Below, in pieces: positions 19,082-27,866 of a DNA stretch of 64,000 nucleotides. Location: positions 20,221-84,220 of the forward strand of contig JAFGDS010000008.1 of assembly GCA_016931995.1 (NCBI GenBank), given 5' to 3'. Both the position numbers and the translations under genes were made by a program. The stretch's first letter is position 1, and each line of letters opens with the position of its first letter. The stretch is from Pirellulales bacterium (GTDB lineage Bacteria > Planctomycetota > Planctomycetia > Pirellulales > Thermoguttaceae). The notes beneath the pieces are model-generated. The model did not search any database. It was not told the origin of the DNA and saw nothing but the letters and a program-made list of their open reading frames with translations.

Positions 19082-19214
19082 GGCGACCGTTTGCTCCAAA
19101 AAAGGTGGCGGAACGTCGCAAACACGCGATTATAACGGGGCCCGCGCAATCAGGCGACCCCATTTGTGCGCCCGCGCGGGCGCCTGCCGCGACGACGCCC
19201 GGGGACCGCTGGGC

Positions 19215-19272
19215 GCCACTGGCTACGCCCGTGGCGCGAGATGCCGCACCTCACGCACTGGTCGAGCCAGTG
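19215..19272. repeat. Palindromic repeats near glgP (family D-like)
   Basis: Two small hairpins: CGCCACTGGCTACGCCCGTGGCG at 19215-19237, and CACTGG-N5-CCAGTG at 19256-19272. The second matches the family D pattern found elsewhere in the window. Confidence 0.6.
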
Positions 19273-19296
19273 GCACACGTTCGAGGGGGGGCAACG

Positions 19297-19794
19297 TCAC
19301 GCAAGCGCGGCGCGAAGCCGGGCGAGGATGTCGGGCGAAACGCCGCCCCGCGCCCGAATCCGAAAACAACGAGCCGTGGGGCCAACCACGTCGATCTCAA
19401 TATCAACTCGATCGGGAGGAAGGCAGTTCTTCACCCTGTCCGCCCATTCCACCAAGGTTAATCCATTTTCTCCAAAATACTCCTCTGCCCCCAATTCCAG
19501 GAACTCGTCCTCATCCCGAAGACGATAGGCATCCAGATGGTAGATCGGCTCGTCGGCGGGGTATTCGTGGATAAGGACGAATGTGGGGCTCACCACGTCG
19601 CGGGGGTCCACGCCCCGGGCCTCGGCCACCGCTTGGACCAGCCGCGTCTTGCCCGCTCCCAGCGTCCCGCATAGCGCCACCGTCGTTCCCCCCGGCAGCG
19701 CCGCCGCCAACGCCCGACCCAACCGGGTCGTGTCCGATTCGTCGCGGGCGTCGAAGACGAACGTGTCGGTGTTCACTGGCCGGTTCCAACCCAT
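19297..19794 (-). CDS. tsaE: tRNA threonylcarbamoyladenosine biosynthesis ATPase TsaE
   Basis: A 165-residue ATPase that supports the TsaB-TsaD complex in making threonylcarbamoyladenosine at position 37 of ANN-decoding tRNAs. A Walker A motif GTLGAGKT is followed by the family segment VVSPTFVLIHEY, then IYHLDAYRL and LTLVEWADR. The ATG at 19794 has an AGGTG site 9 bases upstream; a GTG four codons earlier is possible. It begins 40 bases after the end of thiL on the same strand, so the two are probably co-transcribed. Confidence 0.93.
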   Translation of the reverse strand: MGWNRPVNTDTFVFDARDESDTTRLGRALAAALPGGTTVALCGTLGAGKTRLVQAVAEARGVDPRDVVSPTFVLIHEYPADEPIYHLDAYRLRDEDEFLELGAEEYFGENGLTLVEWADRVKNCLPPDRVDIEIDVVGPTARCFRIRARGGVSPDILARLRAALA

Positions 19795-19834
19795 TTCCAA
19801 ACACACCTGATGGGACGGATGAGGCGACGATCCC

Positions 19835-20758
19835 CTACAGGCCGTGTTCCCAGCCGCGCGGGGTCAGCGGGCGATGGCCGTGGCGCCGATCCGTCTGCCA
19901 AAGACCGGACTCCGCCACGAATTGCCCGATATCGGTCATTGGTATCTCCAGGGGTTGGTCGGCGATGATCCGCCGGGCCGTCTCCGGCGCGACCGCCAGG
20001 ATCAGCTCGAAATCCTCGCCGTCGCCCAAGGCATGATCCACCGCGGTCGAGCCGTCGTCAAGCCGCCGGGCAAGCCGATGGGCGTCGTCGGCCACGGGCA
20101 GGGCATCCAGGTCGAGCACGGCGCCGCAGCGGCTCTCCTGGCACACTCGGGCCAGATCGAGCGACAGGCCGTCGCTGGCGTCGATGCCCGCGTCGAGCGC
20201 GTAGCGCTCGTTCAGAAGCAGGGCTTCATGGACGCGGGGCTCGAAGTCCAGATGCCGGCCCAGTAGACTGCCGCCAAACGCGCCGGTGACGAGGAGCCGG
20301 TCGCCCGGCCGGGCGCCGTCGCGCCGCAGCGGCCCGCGCGGGGTTACTTGGCCCAATAGCGTCACGCTAATCACCAGCGGCGCGTCCCAACTGTTCGTGT
20401 CGCCGCCGGCAATGGCCAGGTCGTACTTTTCGGCCAAGGGCAGCAAGCCGTCGTACAGGGCCAACGCCAGGTCGAGCCCGCCACGGCGGGGAAGGACCAG
20501 CCCCACGACCCCGGCCAACGGCCGGGCGGCCATCGCGGCCAGGTCGCTCAGGTTGACGGCCAACGCCTTGCGGCCCGCGCGCCGGGCGTCGATTTCGTCC
20601 AGCTTGAAGTCCACGCCGTCGGTCAGGACGTCGACCGTGACGACGCACTCGTCCACGTCGGCCATGGCCAGCACGGCGGCGTCGTCGCCGGGTCCCAGCC
20701 GAATCTGCGGATGGGGGCCGATCCGCCTGCGCAGCTCGGCGATCAACTCGAATTCCAC
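19835..20758 (-). CDS. thiL: Thiamine-monophosphate kinase
   Basis: A 307-residue enzyme that phosphorylates thiamine monophosphate to thiamine diphosphate. The family's metal and nucleotide sites are visible: LGPGDDAAVL, the DVLTDGVDF strand, ALAVNLSDLAAMAARPL, AIAGGDTN, and GIDASDGLSLDL. I chose the GTG at 20758 because GAGGG lies 6 bases upstream and the family usually starts a few residues before FELIAEL. The ATG at 20797 lies on the edge of repeat E and would add 13 residues without family support. It is followed by tsaE. Confidence 0.94.
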   Translation of the reverse strand: MEFELIAELRRRIGPHPQIRLGPGDDAAVLAMADVDECVVTVDVLTDGVDFKLDEIDARRAGRKALAVNLSDLAAMAARPLAGVVGLVLPRRGGLDLALALYDGLLPLAEKYDLAIAGGDTNSWDAPLVISVTLLGQVTPRGPLRRDGARPGDRLLVTGAFGGSLLGRHLDFEPRVHEALLLNERYALDAGIDASDGLSLDLARVCQESRCGAVLDLDALPVADDAHRLARRLDDGSTAVDHALGDGEDFELILAVAPETARRIIADQPLEIPMTDIGQFVAESGLWQTDRRHGHRPLTPRGWEHGL

Positions 20759-20794
20759 GGCCAGCCCTCGAAGAAACGAATGAAGCGCGGGCGC

Positions 20795-20871
20795 CATGGC
20801 CACGCTTGCGTGGCCATGCGGTGACTCAACGGCTGCAAATAAGGAACATGTCCACGCAAGCGTGGCCATGG
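20795..20871. repeat. Palindromic repeat, family E (two units)
   Basis: Unit 1 is CATGGCCACGC-TT-GCGTGGCCATG at 20795-20818, a perfect 11-bp stem. Unit 2, at 20851-20871, is the related CCACGC-AA-GCGTGG with flanks. The pair lies just upstream of thiL. Confidence 0.8.
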
Positions 20872-20881
20872 CGCCCTGCTC

Positions 20882-20943
20882 GTCATTCTGAGCGAAGCGA
20901 AGAATCCGGGCCCGACGAGACCCTTCGCTTCGCTCAGGGTGAC
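20882..20943. repeat. Inverted repeat, family C, copy 2
   Basis: The arms are CTGAGCGAAGCGAAGAATC and CCTTCGCTTCGCTCAG, bounded by GTCAT and GTGAC. It lies between the HtrA gene and thiL, next to repeat E. Confidence 0.85.
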
Positions 20944-21014
20944 GTGAGCGTGAGGGCTTGGCGCCCGATTCCGCGAGTCGGCCCGCCACCACAACTCCCC
21001 ATTCTGCCGGACGG

Positions 21015-22406
21015 CTACCGCTGGGTCAACTTGCCGTCTTTCATCGAAAGGGGCAGGAAGCCGAAGAGGGTCTCGTTGCCGCGGAGGATGTAGAACTTCA
21101 CCGGGCCGTTTTGGGCCAGATCGGGCCGGCTGAGGATGTAGCTGACGTTTTCCAACGAGACGGTCTCCCAGATGTGCATGCCCACCAGCACGTCCCCGCG
21201 ATGGATGCCCTGCTCGGCGGCGGGGCTTTCGGGTCGGACCGAGGTTACCGCCAACCCGCCGCGGTAGCGGGTCTTGTACCGCTCGCGGAATTGCTCGGGC
21301 GCGATGCTCTCGAGTTCCATGCCGAGCGACTGCCAGGCGTCGGGCGATGCCGTGGGGCGTTTGGGCCGGGCGGCGGCCAAGGTCAAATCGAGCGAGAGCG
21401 ACTCGTCGCCGCGCCGCACGCGGAGCATCACGCGGTCCCCGCCGCCGCGATCCAACATCGCTCTCTGGAAGTCGAAGGAGAGGGCCATCTCGATGTCGTC
21501 CACCTCGGTGAGCACGTCGCCCGACTTCAGTCCCGCCTCGGCGGCCGGGCTGTCCTCCTCCACGGCGGCGACGATCAGCCCCGGGCGGTCCTCGGCGCCG
21601 CGCGGCTTCAGCACCAGCCCGTGTCGGGTCGCCTCGGTGTTGCGCGCGGCCAGAAGCGAGTCGACCACGGCGACGACCTTGTCGATCGGGATGGCGAAAC
21701 CGATGCCCTGGGCGCCCGCGCGGACGGCGACGTTGACGCCGATCATCTGGCCGTCGATGTTCAACAGCGGCCCGCCGGAATTGCCCGGGTTGATGCTCGC
21801 GTCGGTCTGAATCAGATCGTCGTAGAACTGCGCGTCGCTCACCTGGACGGCGCGGTGCAGGGCGCTGATGATCCCGCGCGTGACCGTGTGTTCGTAGCCG
21901 TAGGCGTTGCCCACCGCGATCACGGGCTCGCCCGTCATCAGGTCGGACGACGTGCCGATCGGGATGATGGGCAGCCTGTCCACGGCGTCGATTTTGATGA
22001 TGGCCAGGTCGGTTTCGGGGTCCCGCGCGACAAGCCGCGCGGTGCACTGCCGCTTGTCGGACAGCGTGACCTTGATCTCGCGGACCCCGTCCACGACGTG
22101 GAAGTTGGTGACCACGTAGCCGCGGGGGTCAATCACCACGCCCGTGCCCATCCCGTTGACCCGCTGGCCGATCTTGCCGGGATCGGCCGCGACGCTCTCG
22201 GCGCCGACGGTCTTCTCGCCGCGGATGTTGACGACGGAGGGCCGGGCCGTCTCCACCGCCCGGACGATGGCCGTCCGCCGCGCCGACGAGGGTTCCGCGG
22301 CGGCAGGGCGAGAGGCCAGCGCGGACCCCGCCAAACAGCAACCGCAGAAAACGGCCCAACACAAATACCTGGACACGCCGGCGGGCGAAACAGACATGGC
22401 AAGCAT
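21015..22406 (-). CDS. HtrA/Deg-family serine protease with two PDZ domains
   Basis: A 463-residue envelope protease for protein quality control. The order is signal peptide (about 10-38), trypsin-like domain with His103 (TNFHVV), Asp133 (ETDLAII) and Ser210 (NPGNSGGPL), then two PDZ domains near 260-345 and 370-450 (the second with GIHRGDVLVGMHIWE). The catalytic triad is complete. The start is ATG 22406 or, three codons later, 22397; no clear ribosome site decides. It resembles DegP/DegQ/MucD in layout, but I do not assign a specific symbol. Confidence 0.9.
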   Translation of the reverse strand: MLAMSVSPAGVSRYLCWAVFCGCCLAGSALASRPAAAEPSSARRTAIVRAVETARPSVVNIRGEKTVGAESVAADPGKIGQRVNGMGTGVVIDPRGYVVTNFHVVDGVREIKVTLSDKRQCTARLVARDPETDLAIIKIDAVDRLPIIPIGTSSDLMTGEPVIAVGNAYGYEHTVTRGIISALHRAVQVSDAQFYDDLIQTDASINPGNSGGPLLNIDGQMIGVNVAVRAGAQGIGFAIPIDKVVAVVDSLLAARNTEATRHGLVLKPRGAEDRPGLIVAAVEEDSPAAEAGLKSGDVLTEVDDIEMALSFDFQRAMLDRGGGDRVMLRVRRGDESLSLDLTLAAARPKRPTASPDAWQSLGMELESIAPEQFRERYKTRYRGGLAVTSVRPESPAAEQGIHRGDVLVGMHIWETVSLENVSYILSRPDLAQNGPVKFYILRGNETLFGFLPLSMKDGKLTQR

Positions 22407-22651
22407 ATCGGCGCGGGTGGAGTGGATCGGTCGGGGAGCGGGACGATCGATGCGGGACTCTTGGGGCGCACCAGCGCCGTCGGGCCGCCAAGGCGACATT
22501 CGCCCTGTGATAGATCGACCCATCCAGACAAGGGGCTTGACCGGTCGGGTTGTGCGGCGTCAAAGACAACCCAAACTGCCATCCGGCCGCCTCGTTGCCG
22601 TATGCAATGGCAGGCCAGGGCTATCGCGATCCGCACGTCGCCATCCGCCCC

Positions 22652-22713
22652 GTGGCACGGCCGCCCTCGGCTGTGTGCTGGGCAATTTGCACGGCCGAGG
22701 GCGGCCGTGCCAC
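22652..22713. repeat. Palindromic repeat, family A, copy 2
   Basis: The arms are GTGGCACGGCCGCCCTCGGC and GCCGAGGGCGGCCGTGCCAC, nearly perfect complements of 20 bases, with about 22 bases between them. It matches the copy at 2208-2267. Confidence 0.85.
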
Positions 22714-22727
22714 AACGGGATCACGGA

Positions 22728-22778
22728 GTGCCACTGGCTCTGCCAGTGCGTGGAGTGCCACTGGCTCTGCCAGTGCGC
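22728..22778. repeat. Two tandem family D hairpins
   Basis: CACTGGC-TCT-GCCAGTG occurs at 22732-22748 and again at 22759-22775, as part of a 27-base direct repeat. Each is a perfect 7-bp stem with a 3-base loop. Other copies are at 42521-42537, 42560-42576 and 50254-50270. Confidence 0.85.
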
Positions 22779-22812
22779 ATACCGTGGCATCCATGGGCGG
22801 GCACGTCGCGGG

Positions 22813-23460
22813 CTACCGGCGGAGCGACCAGCCGCCTTCGGCGGTTTCGTCGGGGTCGGACGACTCCGCCGGCGCCGGCGGCGAGAAGACCCAGGCCGGC
22901 ACGGAAGACGCCGGCGGGCGCGCGGCCGAGCCGTCGTCCGACTTGGCCGAGGGCCGCAGGGCGGGTGGAGGTGGGATCAGCTCCGGCACGTCCGTACCTG
23001 GGCCCGGCTGGAGCGGCATCACGCACTCCGGCGAGGTGGCAAACGCCCTCGGAAGCGGCAAAGGACCCCGAGGAACCAAGTCCGACAGGTCGCCTCGCGG
23101 CGTGAAGACCGGGCGCGTGGGCACGGGGTGAAAACGCGGCTCGTTGTGGTAGCCGGTCTGCGCGACCTCGCCGCCGGAGCCCATCGCGTTACACCTCGGA
23201 ACACAGGCAACCGGCGGGGCCATGAGGGCCGGGACCGGGCCGGCCGGCTGCGCCGAGCAGCTTTCGGGTCCGCACGAGACCTCTTCGCTTCGGTATTCGC
23301 TGCCGCGACTCTTCAGCCAGGGAATCCGGTTCAATTCCAAGGCGAAATCGCCCCGGAGGATTACCCCGTGGCGGGGGCGAGGCCAACAGCCCGAGCACGC
23401 CAGCACCAGGCTGCTGCCGATCGCCAGATAGACAAATCGCCGGAATATCTCGATCCGCAC
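22813..23460 (-). CDS. Proline-rich lipoprotein, function unknown
   Basis: Starting at GTG 23460, this gives 215 residues. The N-terminus has basic residues, a hydrophobic run and a lipobox-like LACSGC, so it is probably lipid-anchored. The following GVILRGDFALELNRIPWL resembles a motif I recall from planctomycete hypothetical lipoproteins, but I cannot name a family. The rest is Pro-rich and probably disordered. A longer upstream extension in frame lacks the lipoprotein signal at its start. The ribosome site (GGGAAGG) is weak. Confidence 0.6.
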   Translation of the reverse strand: MRIEIFRRFVYLAIGSSLVLACSGCWPRPRHGVILRGDFALELNRIPWLKSRGSEYRSEEVSCGPESCSAQPAGPVPALMAPPVACVPRCNAMGSGGEVAQTGYHNEPRFHPVPTRPVFTPRGDLSDLVPRGPLPLPRAFATSPECVMPLQPGPGTDVPELIPPPPALRPSAKSDDGSAARPPASSVPAWVFSPPAPAESSDPDETAEGGWSLRR

Positions 23461-23612
23461 GGCCCTTCCCCCAACATGCGTCCGATGAGTGACCCCAACC
23501 GATGCAGTCTCCTCCCTGACGCAGCGGGTGCGGCGTCCGGGTGGAAACACCGTCGGTAAGATCGGCACGACACAACCGGAAGATAAGGCATAACCGGCAA
23601 AGTCTGCCTATT

Positions 23613-25364
23613 TCACCGGCGTTTTCGGAGAAGAGCCCCCAGAAAGGTGAATAGGCACGCTAGGCCGGCCAGCGCCGAGGGTTCGGGCACGGAGGACGCG
23701 CCCTGGCCGGCGGCCGACCAGTTCGCGGACAGAATCGCCAGGTCCAGGTCATCCACCAGGCTGTCGCCGTTGAAGTCGCCCTCGCGCCAGCCGAAGCTCT
23801 CGCCGAGCCAATGGGCGGCCAGGATGGCGGCGTCCGCGGCGTCCACCGCGTGGTCGAGGTTGGCGTCGCCCGGCGACGTGGCGACCGAGTAGCCCAAGAG
23901 GGCGAAATTCCACGAGGCGTCGTCCCACTCCAGGCCGAGCCGCGCGGCGGCGTCGTCGAAATCCAACCAGTCGGCCCACGCCCCCCGCGGATCCCGCCAG
24001 AAGCTCTCGTTGGGCGCGGCCGACGAGTAAATGTCGTAGGGCGGATCGGTGACCGTGCCCATGGCCGTGTACACGCGGAACGACGCGTCCACGGCGTAGC
24101 CCCCCTCCGTGAGCGAGAGGACGACGTAAAACGCCTCGTCCCGATCGAGCCAGACGGGCCGATCCAGATCGACGGTGTGGAATCCCGGCTGGGCGAAGCT
24201 GCCGTCCTGCTGGGCCAGCGCGACGGCGCTTTCGCCGAGGCTCGACGTGATCCGCACGGAGTAGCCGACGTCGGACGCGAGCGTGTACAAGCCGACGGAG
24301 GAGAGCAACTCGTCTCCAGCGGCGACGTAGCGGTTGGCCACCTCGACCACGTCGTTCACGCCGGCCGTGTCGTATTGCCAGCCGTGCAGGGCGTGGTTGT
24401 GGACCACGTCGTAGGGCTGCGACTCGACGTCGCGGAAGGCCGCCCCGCCCATCGTCGCGTGCCGCGCGGCGTGCTTGTCCTCGTACGAGATCCAGAAGTA
24501 GCCGTCGCCGTGCGCGCTGGGGCCCCAACTGTTTTTGCAGAGCCACGCGCCCGGCGTGGGGGCTTGCGTCACGCGGTTGTCGTCCCAGCCGCAGATCGTC
24601 ACGGCGTGGTTGGGCTCGTTCGCGTCGCTGGGCGGCTGGTAGTGGTTCTCGCCGCTGATGAAGCCGCCTCCGTAGTACATGCACGTGGCCACCGCCCCAT
24701 TCTCAACCAGCGATTCCTTGATCCGCTGGCGTTTCTCCTCGTCCGTGCCCTGCCAGGTGAGGAATTCGACGTGCCGGGGCACGAAGTAGGCGTAGTCGTC
24801 AACGAGTTTCACGCCTTCGTCGTCGAGATAGCCGAATTTCTGCCGGCGCTGGGCGTACGTGCCCGAAGTGATCCGGGTGGAGTCCGTTTCGTTCACCGCG
24901 CCGTGCGCGGTCAGATAGGCCGCGGCGATGCGGTAGTCGCCGCCGAGGTGGACGATCAGCCCGTGATCGCGCGTGGTCGCCGGCTCGTCCACGTTGCTCC
25001 CCGGATAAGGGTCCCTCTGGCCGGTGTACCAGGAATCGTTGGGCTCGTCGTCGGGCATGCCGCGTCGGGTGAAGCCGTTGAACTTGTCGAGGTGGTACTC
25101 GGCCAGGTCGGGCTCACCCAGCAGGCCGGCCGCGGTCCAATCGCCGGTGCGCACCAGATCGCTCTCCATGGCGGCCATCGTGGCGTGGATCCAGCAGGTG
25201 CCCCACGACTGATCCTTCACCGACGTGGTGTAGTTGGTCGAGCCGTCGCCCAGCACGTCGCGCAGGTCGAAGGCCGCGTCCGCGGCGGTCGGCGCCGCCT
25301 GGGCCGGAATCGAAAATCCCGCCAGAACAACGAAGACGATCCACGCCAGCCAAACACGTTTCAT
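23613..25364 (-). CDS. Papain-like (C1) peptidase with dockerin repeats and PEP-CTERM anchor
   Basis: A 583-residue secreted protein. Signal peptide 1-24, then a C1 peptidase domain with Gln52 and Cys57 (KDQSWGTCWIHA), His253 (EPNHAVTICGWDD) and Asn278 (CKNSWGP), so the catalytic set is complete. There is no obvious inhibitory propeptide before it. Residues about 290-495 form beta-rich regions. Two dockerin-like calcium loops (GDANLDHAVDAADAAIL and GDFNGDSLVDDLDLAIL) lie near 505-555. The C-terminus is a PEP-CTERM sorting signal (VPEPSALAGL, hydrophobic segment, RKRR). ATG 25364 has GGAG 10 bases upstream. The protein probably sits at the cell surface. Confidence 0.9.
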   Translation of the reverse strand: MKRVWLAWIVFVVLAGFSIPAQAAPTAADAAFDLRDVLGDGSTNYTTSVKDQSWGTCWIHATMAAMESDLVRTGDWTAAGLLGEPDLAEYHLDKFNGFTRRGMPDDEPNDSWYTGQRDPYPGSNVDEPATTRDHGLIVHLGGDYRIAAAYLTAHGAVNETDSTRITSGTYAQRRQKFGYLDDEGVKLVDDYAYFVPRHVEFLTWQGTDEEKRQRIKESLVENGAVATCMYYGGGFISGENHYQPPSDANEPNHAVTICGWDDNRVTQAPTPGAWLCKNSWGPSAHGDGYFWISYEDKHAARHATMGGAAFRDVESQPYDVVHNHALHGWQYDTAGVNDVVEVANRYVAAGDELLSSVGLYTLASDVGYSVRITSSLGESAVALAQQDGSFAQPGFHTVDLDRPVWLDRDEAFYVVLSLTEGGYAVDASFRVYTAMGTVTDPPYDIYSSAAPNESFWRDPRGAWADWLDFDDAAARLGLEWDDASWNFALLGYSVATSPGDANLDHAVDAADAAILAAHWLGESFGWREGDFNGDSLVDDLDLAILSANWSAAGQGASSVPEPSALAGLACLFTFLGALLRKRR

Positions 25365-25469
25365 GGTTGCGAACTCCGGTGTCCTCGGTTTCATGGCTCT
25401 ATTCAATGTTGCATGGCCGCTCGCGGCTTCGCAATGGAAAACGCCGGCGCGAATCTCCCGAAGGAAGCG

Positions 25470-26357
25470 TCAGTCCGACTCCCTCACTTCCGCCGCCGCG
25501 GCCACTTCCTCCGGCGTGAGCCGGCGGAGGCGAAGATCGCGGACGGCCGATTTCGTGCACCACGAGGTGACGCCCAGCGGCTTGGACAGCTCGACCTCCA
25601 TGCGGACGTCGAACTTGTGCTCCCCCCGGGGTAGATCGACCAGTTGCTCGTCGTTGATCCACGCCTCGATCCGGGCGTCGCTCACCTGGATACGGATGCG
25701 GTACCACCGCTTGTTCTCGAAGGAGCGGAACTTCGCCGTGTTGTTGTTGTAGGCATCGTAAAAATCGACGTTCGAGATGCCCACCACCGTGCCGCCCCAA
25801 CCGCCGACCACGAGCGAGCAGCAGCGATCGCCCACGGGAAAGGTCGTGGTGGCGAAGAAATCGTTGCCGTCCAGTCGCATCCCTTCGAGCGTCAATTCGT
25901 AGTTTGTCCGCGGCAGCTCGCCGGTCCACGTGATGCCGGTGAGATCAACGCCCATGCCCAGCTCGATCGCCCCGTCGCGGACGCGGACCTCGCCGTCGCC
26001 GCCGTAGACGGGCACTTTCCACTGGCCAAGCGTTTTGCCGTCGAAAAGCAGTGTCCAGGCGAAGGGGTCGCTCTGGGCGGGGGCCGCTTCGGGGGCCGTC
26101 GCCGCGGGCCGCGCGGTTTCGTTCGTGCGGCACGCGCGCCGGCGCGAGGCGAGCCGTCTGGAGACGGTCCCGATTTTCGCGAAGCGAAAAGAGGACTGCC
26201 CCCCTTGCCTTAATGGCCCCGCGGCCGCCGGTTGCCCGTCGCTGATCGTCAGCGCGCCGAGCACCGTTGTGACGATCACCCAAGCACGCCCCGGGTGATG
26301 CCGTCGGATGGGGCCTTGGGTTCTCTCGCGGGTACGACGGGAGGCTTCTTGATGCAT
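25470..26357 (-). CDS. DUF1080 (3-keto-disaccharide hydrolase-like) protein
   Basis: A 295-residue protein with an N-terminal signal-like segment (about 24-47) and a DUF1080 concanavalin-like domain from about residue 95 on: FAWTLLFDGKTLGQWKV, then YELTLEGMRLDGNDFFATTT and WYRIRIQV. The family is linked to hydrolysis of 3-keto-glucosides and is abundant in planctomycetes. Between the signal segment and the domain, the reading frame runs straight through a family B intergenic repeat (26161-26206), encoding about 15 residues such as GGQSSFRFAKIGTV. Start choice is uncertain; ATG 26357 is one option. Confidence 0.75.
   Translation of the reverse strand: MHQEASRRTRERTQGPIRRHHPGRAWVIVTTVLGALTISDGQPAAAGPLRQGGQSSFRFAKIGTVSRRLASRRRACRTNETARPAATAPEAAPAQSDPFAWTLLFDGKTLGQWKVPVYGGDGEVRVRDGAIELGMGVDLTGITWTGELPRTNYELTLEGMRLDGNDFFATTTFPVGDRCCSLVVGGWGGTVVGISNVDFYDAYNNNTAKFRSFENKRWYRIRIQVSDARIEAWINDEQLVDLPRGEHKFDVRMEVELSKPLGVTSWCTKSAVRDLRLRRLTPEEVAAAAEVRESD
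26161..26206. repeat. Inverted repeat, family B, copy 2, inside a coding region
   Basis: GAGACGGTCCCGATTTTCGC followed by GCGAAAAGAGGACTGCCCCC matches the repeats at 3060-3142 and 37862-37906, with a much shorter loop. It lies within the DUF1080 gene and stays in frame. Confidence 0.7.
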
Positions 26358-26649
26358 GGCTGACACCAGTGTGCTCGAACCGAGGTGGACGCGCGGCATC
26401 GGGACTACTACCCCTGTTGTACCATGCGGCCGCCCGGGGGCCCAACACGCGTATGGATTTGCTGGAACGGCGCCTGCTATCGCCCGGCTCGCGCCTCCCT
26501 TACCCTAGCCCTCTCCCAGGGGGGCGGAGACGGCCGGGGCTCCCGGCACGGCCGTGGGGGCCCCCCGCGAGATTGACACAGCTTGGCGAAAATGGGATGC
26601 TACGCGGACTTGATGTCCCGCCCGTCGCCCGCCCGCAGGAACCGACCGG

Positions 26650-27846
26650 ATGCCGCCCACGACGGAAGAGCTTTATCAGCAAAGACTTGCGCGTTACACG
26701 ACGGCCCTGCGCAACGGCAAGCCGGACCGGGTACCCATCCGCCCGTTCGTGGCCGAGTTTGTTGCCCGCTACGCCGGCTACACCTGCCAGGAAGTGACGC
26801 ACGACTTCCAAAAAGCGTTTGATGCCACGCTCCGCTGCGCGGCGGATTTCGACTGGGACGCGACCGTGCCAAACATGGTTTGGGTGTGGACCGGCCTGGT
26901 CAAGGCGATTGGGCTGAAATATTACGCCGTGCCGGGCATCGAGACGCCGCCGGACGCGTGCTTCCAATACCTCGAGCCGTCCGACGACGACGCCCACATG
27001 CGGCCCGACGAGTACGACGCCCTGATCGAGGACCCGACTGGCTTCCTCTACAACGTCTGGCTGCCGCGCGTCGCCCGGCCGATCCAGAAGCCGGGCGAGC
27101 CGGTCACCCTGGCGCACAACCTGGCCCTGGTCCGCGGTGGCATGTCGATGATGCACTACTTCCAGGGCCTGGGCGACCAGGTCCAGGCGATGCGCGAGCG
27201 GACGGGCACGGTGTCGGCCATCGCCGGTATCCTGAAAGCGCCGTTCGACATCATCGCCGACAAGCTCCGCGGCTATCGGGGTCTATGCATGGACCTGTTC
27301 CGCCAGCCGGATAAGGTGCTGGCCGCCTGCGAGGCCCTCACGCCCCATCTGCTGCACGTGGCCAAGGCCACGTCCGACCCGGCCAAGCAGGCGCCGGTGG
27401 GGCTTTGGATGCACCGCGGTTGCTCGCCCTTCCTTTCGCCGGACCAGTTTGAACGGTTCTACTGGCCGACGTTGCGACAAATCATCGAGGGCCTTTGGGC
27501 CGACGGGATCCAGACGCTGTTCTACGCCGAGGGCGAGTGGAACCCCCATCTGAAGTACATCGCCCAGTTGCCCGAGCGGAGCATCGTCTACCACGTCGAT
27601 CGCGGCGACATTTTCGAGGTCCACCGCGCCGTGGGGCATATGTTCTGCATTAGCGGTGGCATTCCGAACGACGTACTGGCCCTGGGCACGCCCCGGGACG
27701 TTCGCGACTGGTGCAAAAAGGTGATCGACGGCGTCGCCCGCGACGGCGGCTACGTCATGGACGCCAGCGCCATCATGCAGAACGACACGAAGGTCGAAAA
27801 CGTTCTCGCGATGACGGAGTTCACCCGCGAGTACGGAGTGTATTAG
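26650..27846 (+). CDS. UroD-fold methyltransferase (corrinoid system type)
   Basis: A 398-residue cytoplasmic protein of the uroporphyrinogen-decarboxylase-fold superfamily, which also contains MtaA/CmuA-type methyltransferases. Typical segments are GKPDRVPIRPFVAEFVARY at the start, LCMDLFRQPDKVLAACEAL, GLWMHRGCSPFLSPDQFERFYWP, and the late FCISGGIPNDVLALGTPRDV. His of YHVDRGD and Cys of FCISGG are candidate metal ligands. It is not expected to be heme HemE, because a corrinoid protein follows and the N-terminal arginine signature is absent. AGGAA lies 9 bases before the ATG. The next gene starts 20 bases after its stop. Confidence 0.85.
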   Translation: MPPTTEELYQQRLARYTTALRNGKPDRVPIRPFVAEFVARYAGYTCQEVTHDFQKAFDATLRCAADFDWDATVPNMVWVWTGLVKAIGLKYYAVPGIETPPDACFQYLEPSDDDAHMRPDEYDALIEDPTGFLYNVWLPRVARPIQKPGEPVTLAHNLALVRGGMSMMHYFQGLGDQVQAMRERTGTVSAIAGILKAPFDIIADKLRGYRGLCMDLFRQPDKVLAACEALTPHLLHVAKATSDPAKQAPVGLWMHRGCSPFLSPDQFERFYWPTLRQIIEGLWADGIQTLFYAEGEWNPHLKYIAQLPERSIVYHVDRGDIFEVHRAVGHMFCISGGIPNDVLALGTPRDVRDWCKKVIDGVARDGGYVMDASAIMQNDTKVENVLAMTEFTREYGVY

Positions 27847-27866
27847 GTAGACCAACGGAGACGCCC

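Larger units (their letters stand above)
22407..22812. other. Intergenic region with repeats A and D
   Basis: A gap of 406 bases between the HtrA gene start and the end of the next minus-strand gene. It contains one family A repeat and two tandem family D hairpins, described separately. I see no further gene. Confidence 0.6.

Noticed and set aside
22728..22778. CRISPR-like array
   Set aside because: Only two repeats, palindromic and 27 bases in period with no spacers; no cas genes nearby.
26650..27846. Heme-pathway HemE (uroporphyrinogen decarboxylase)
   Set aside because: Lacks the HemE N-terminal arginine signature and is linked to a corrinoid protein.
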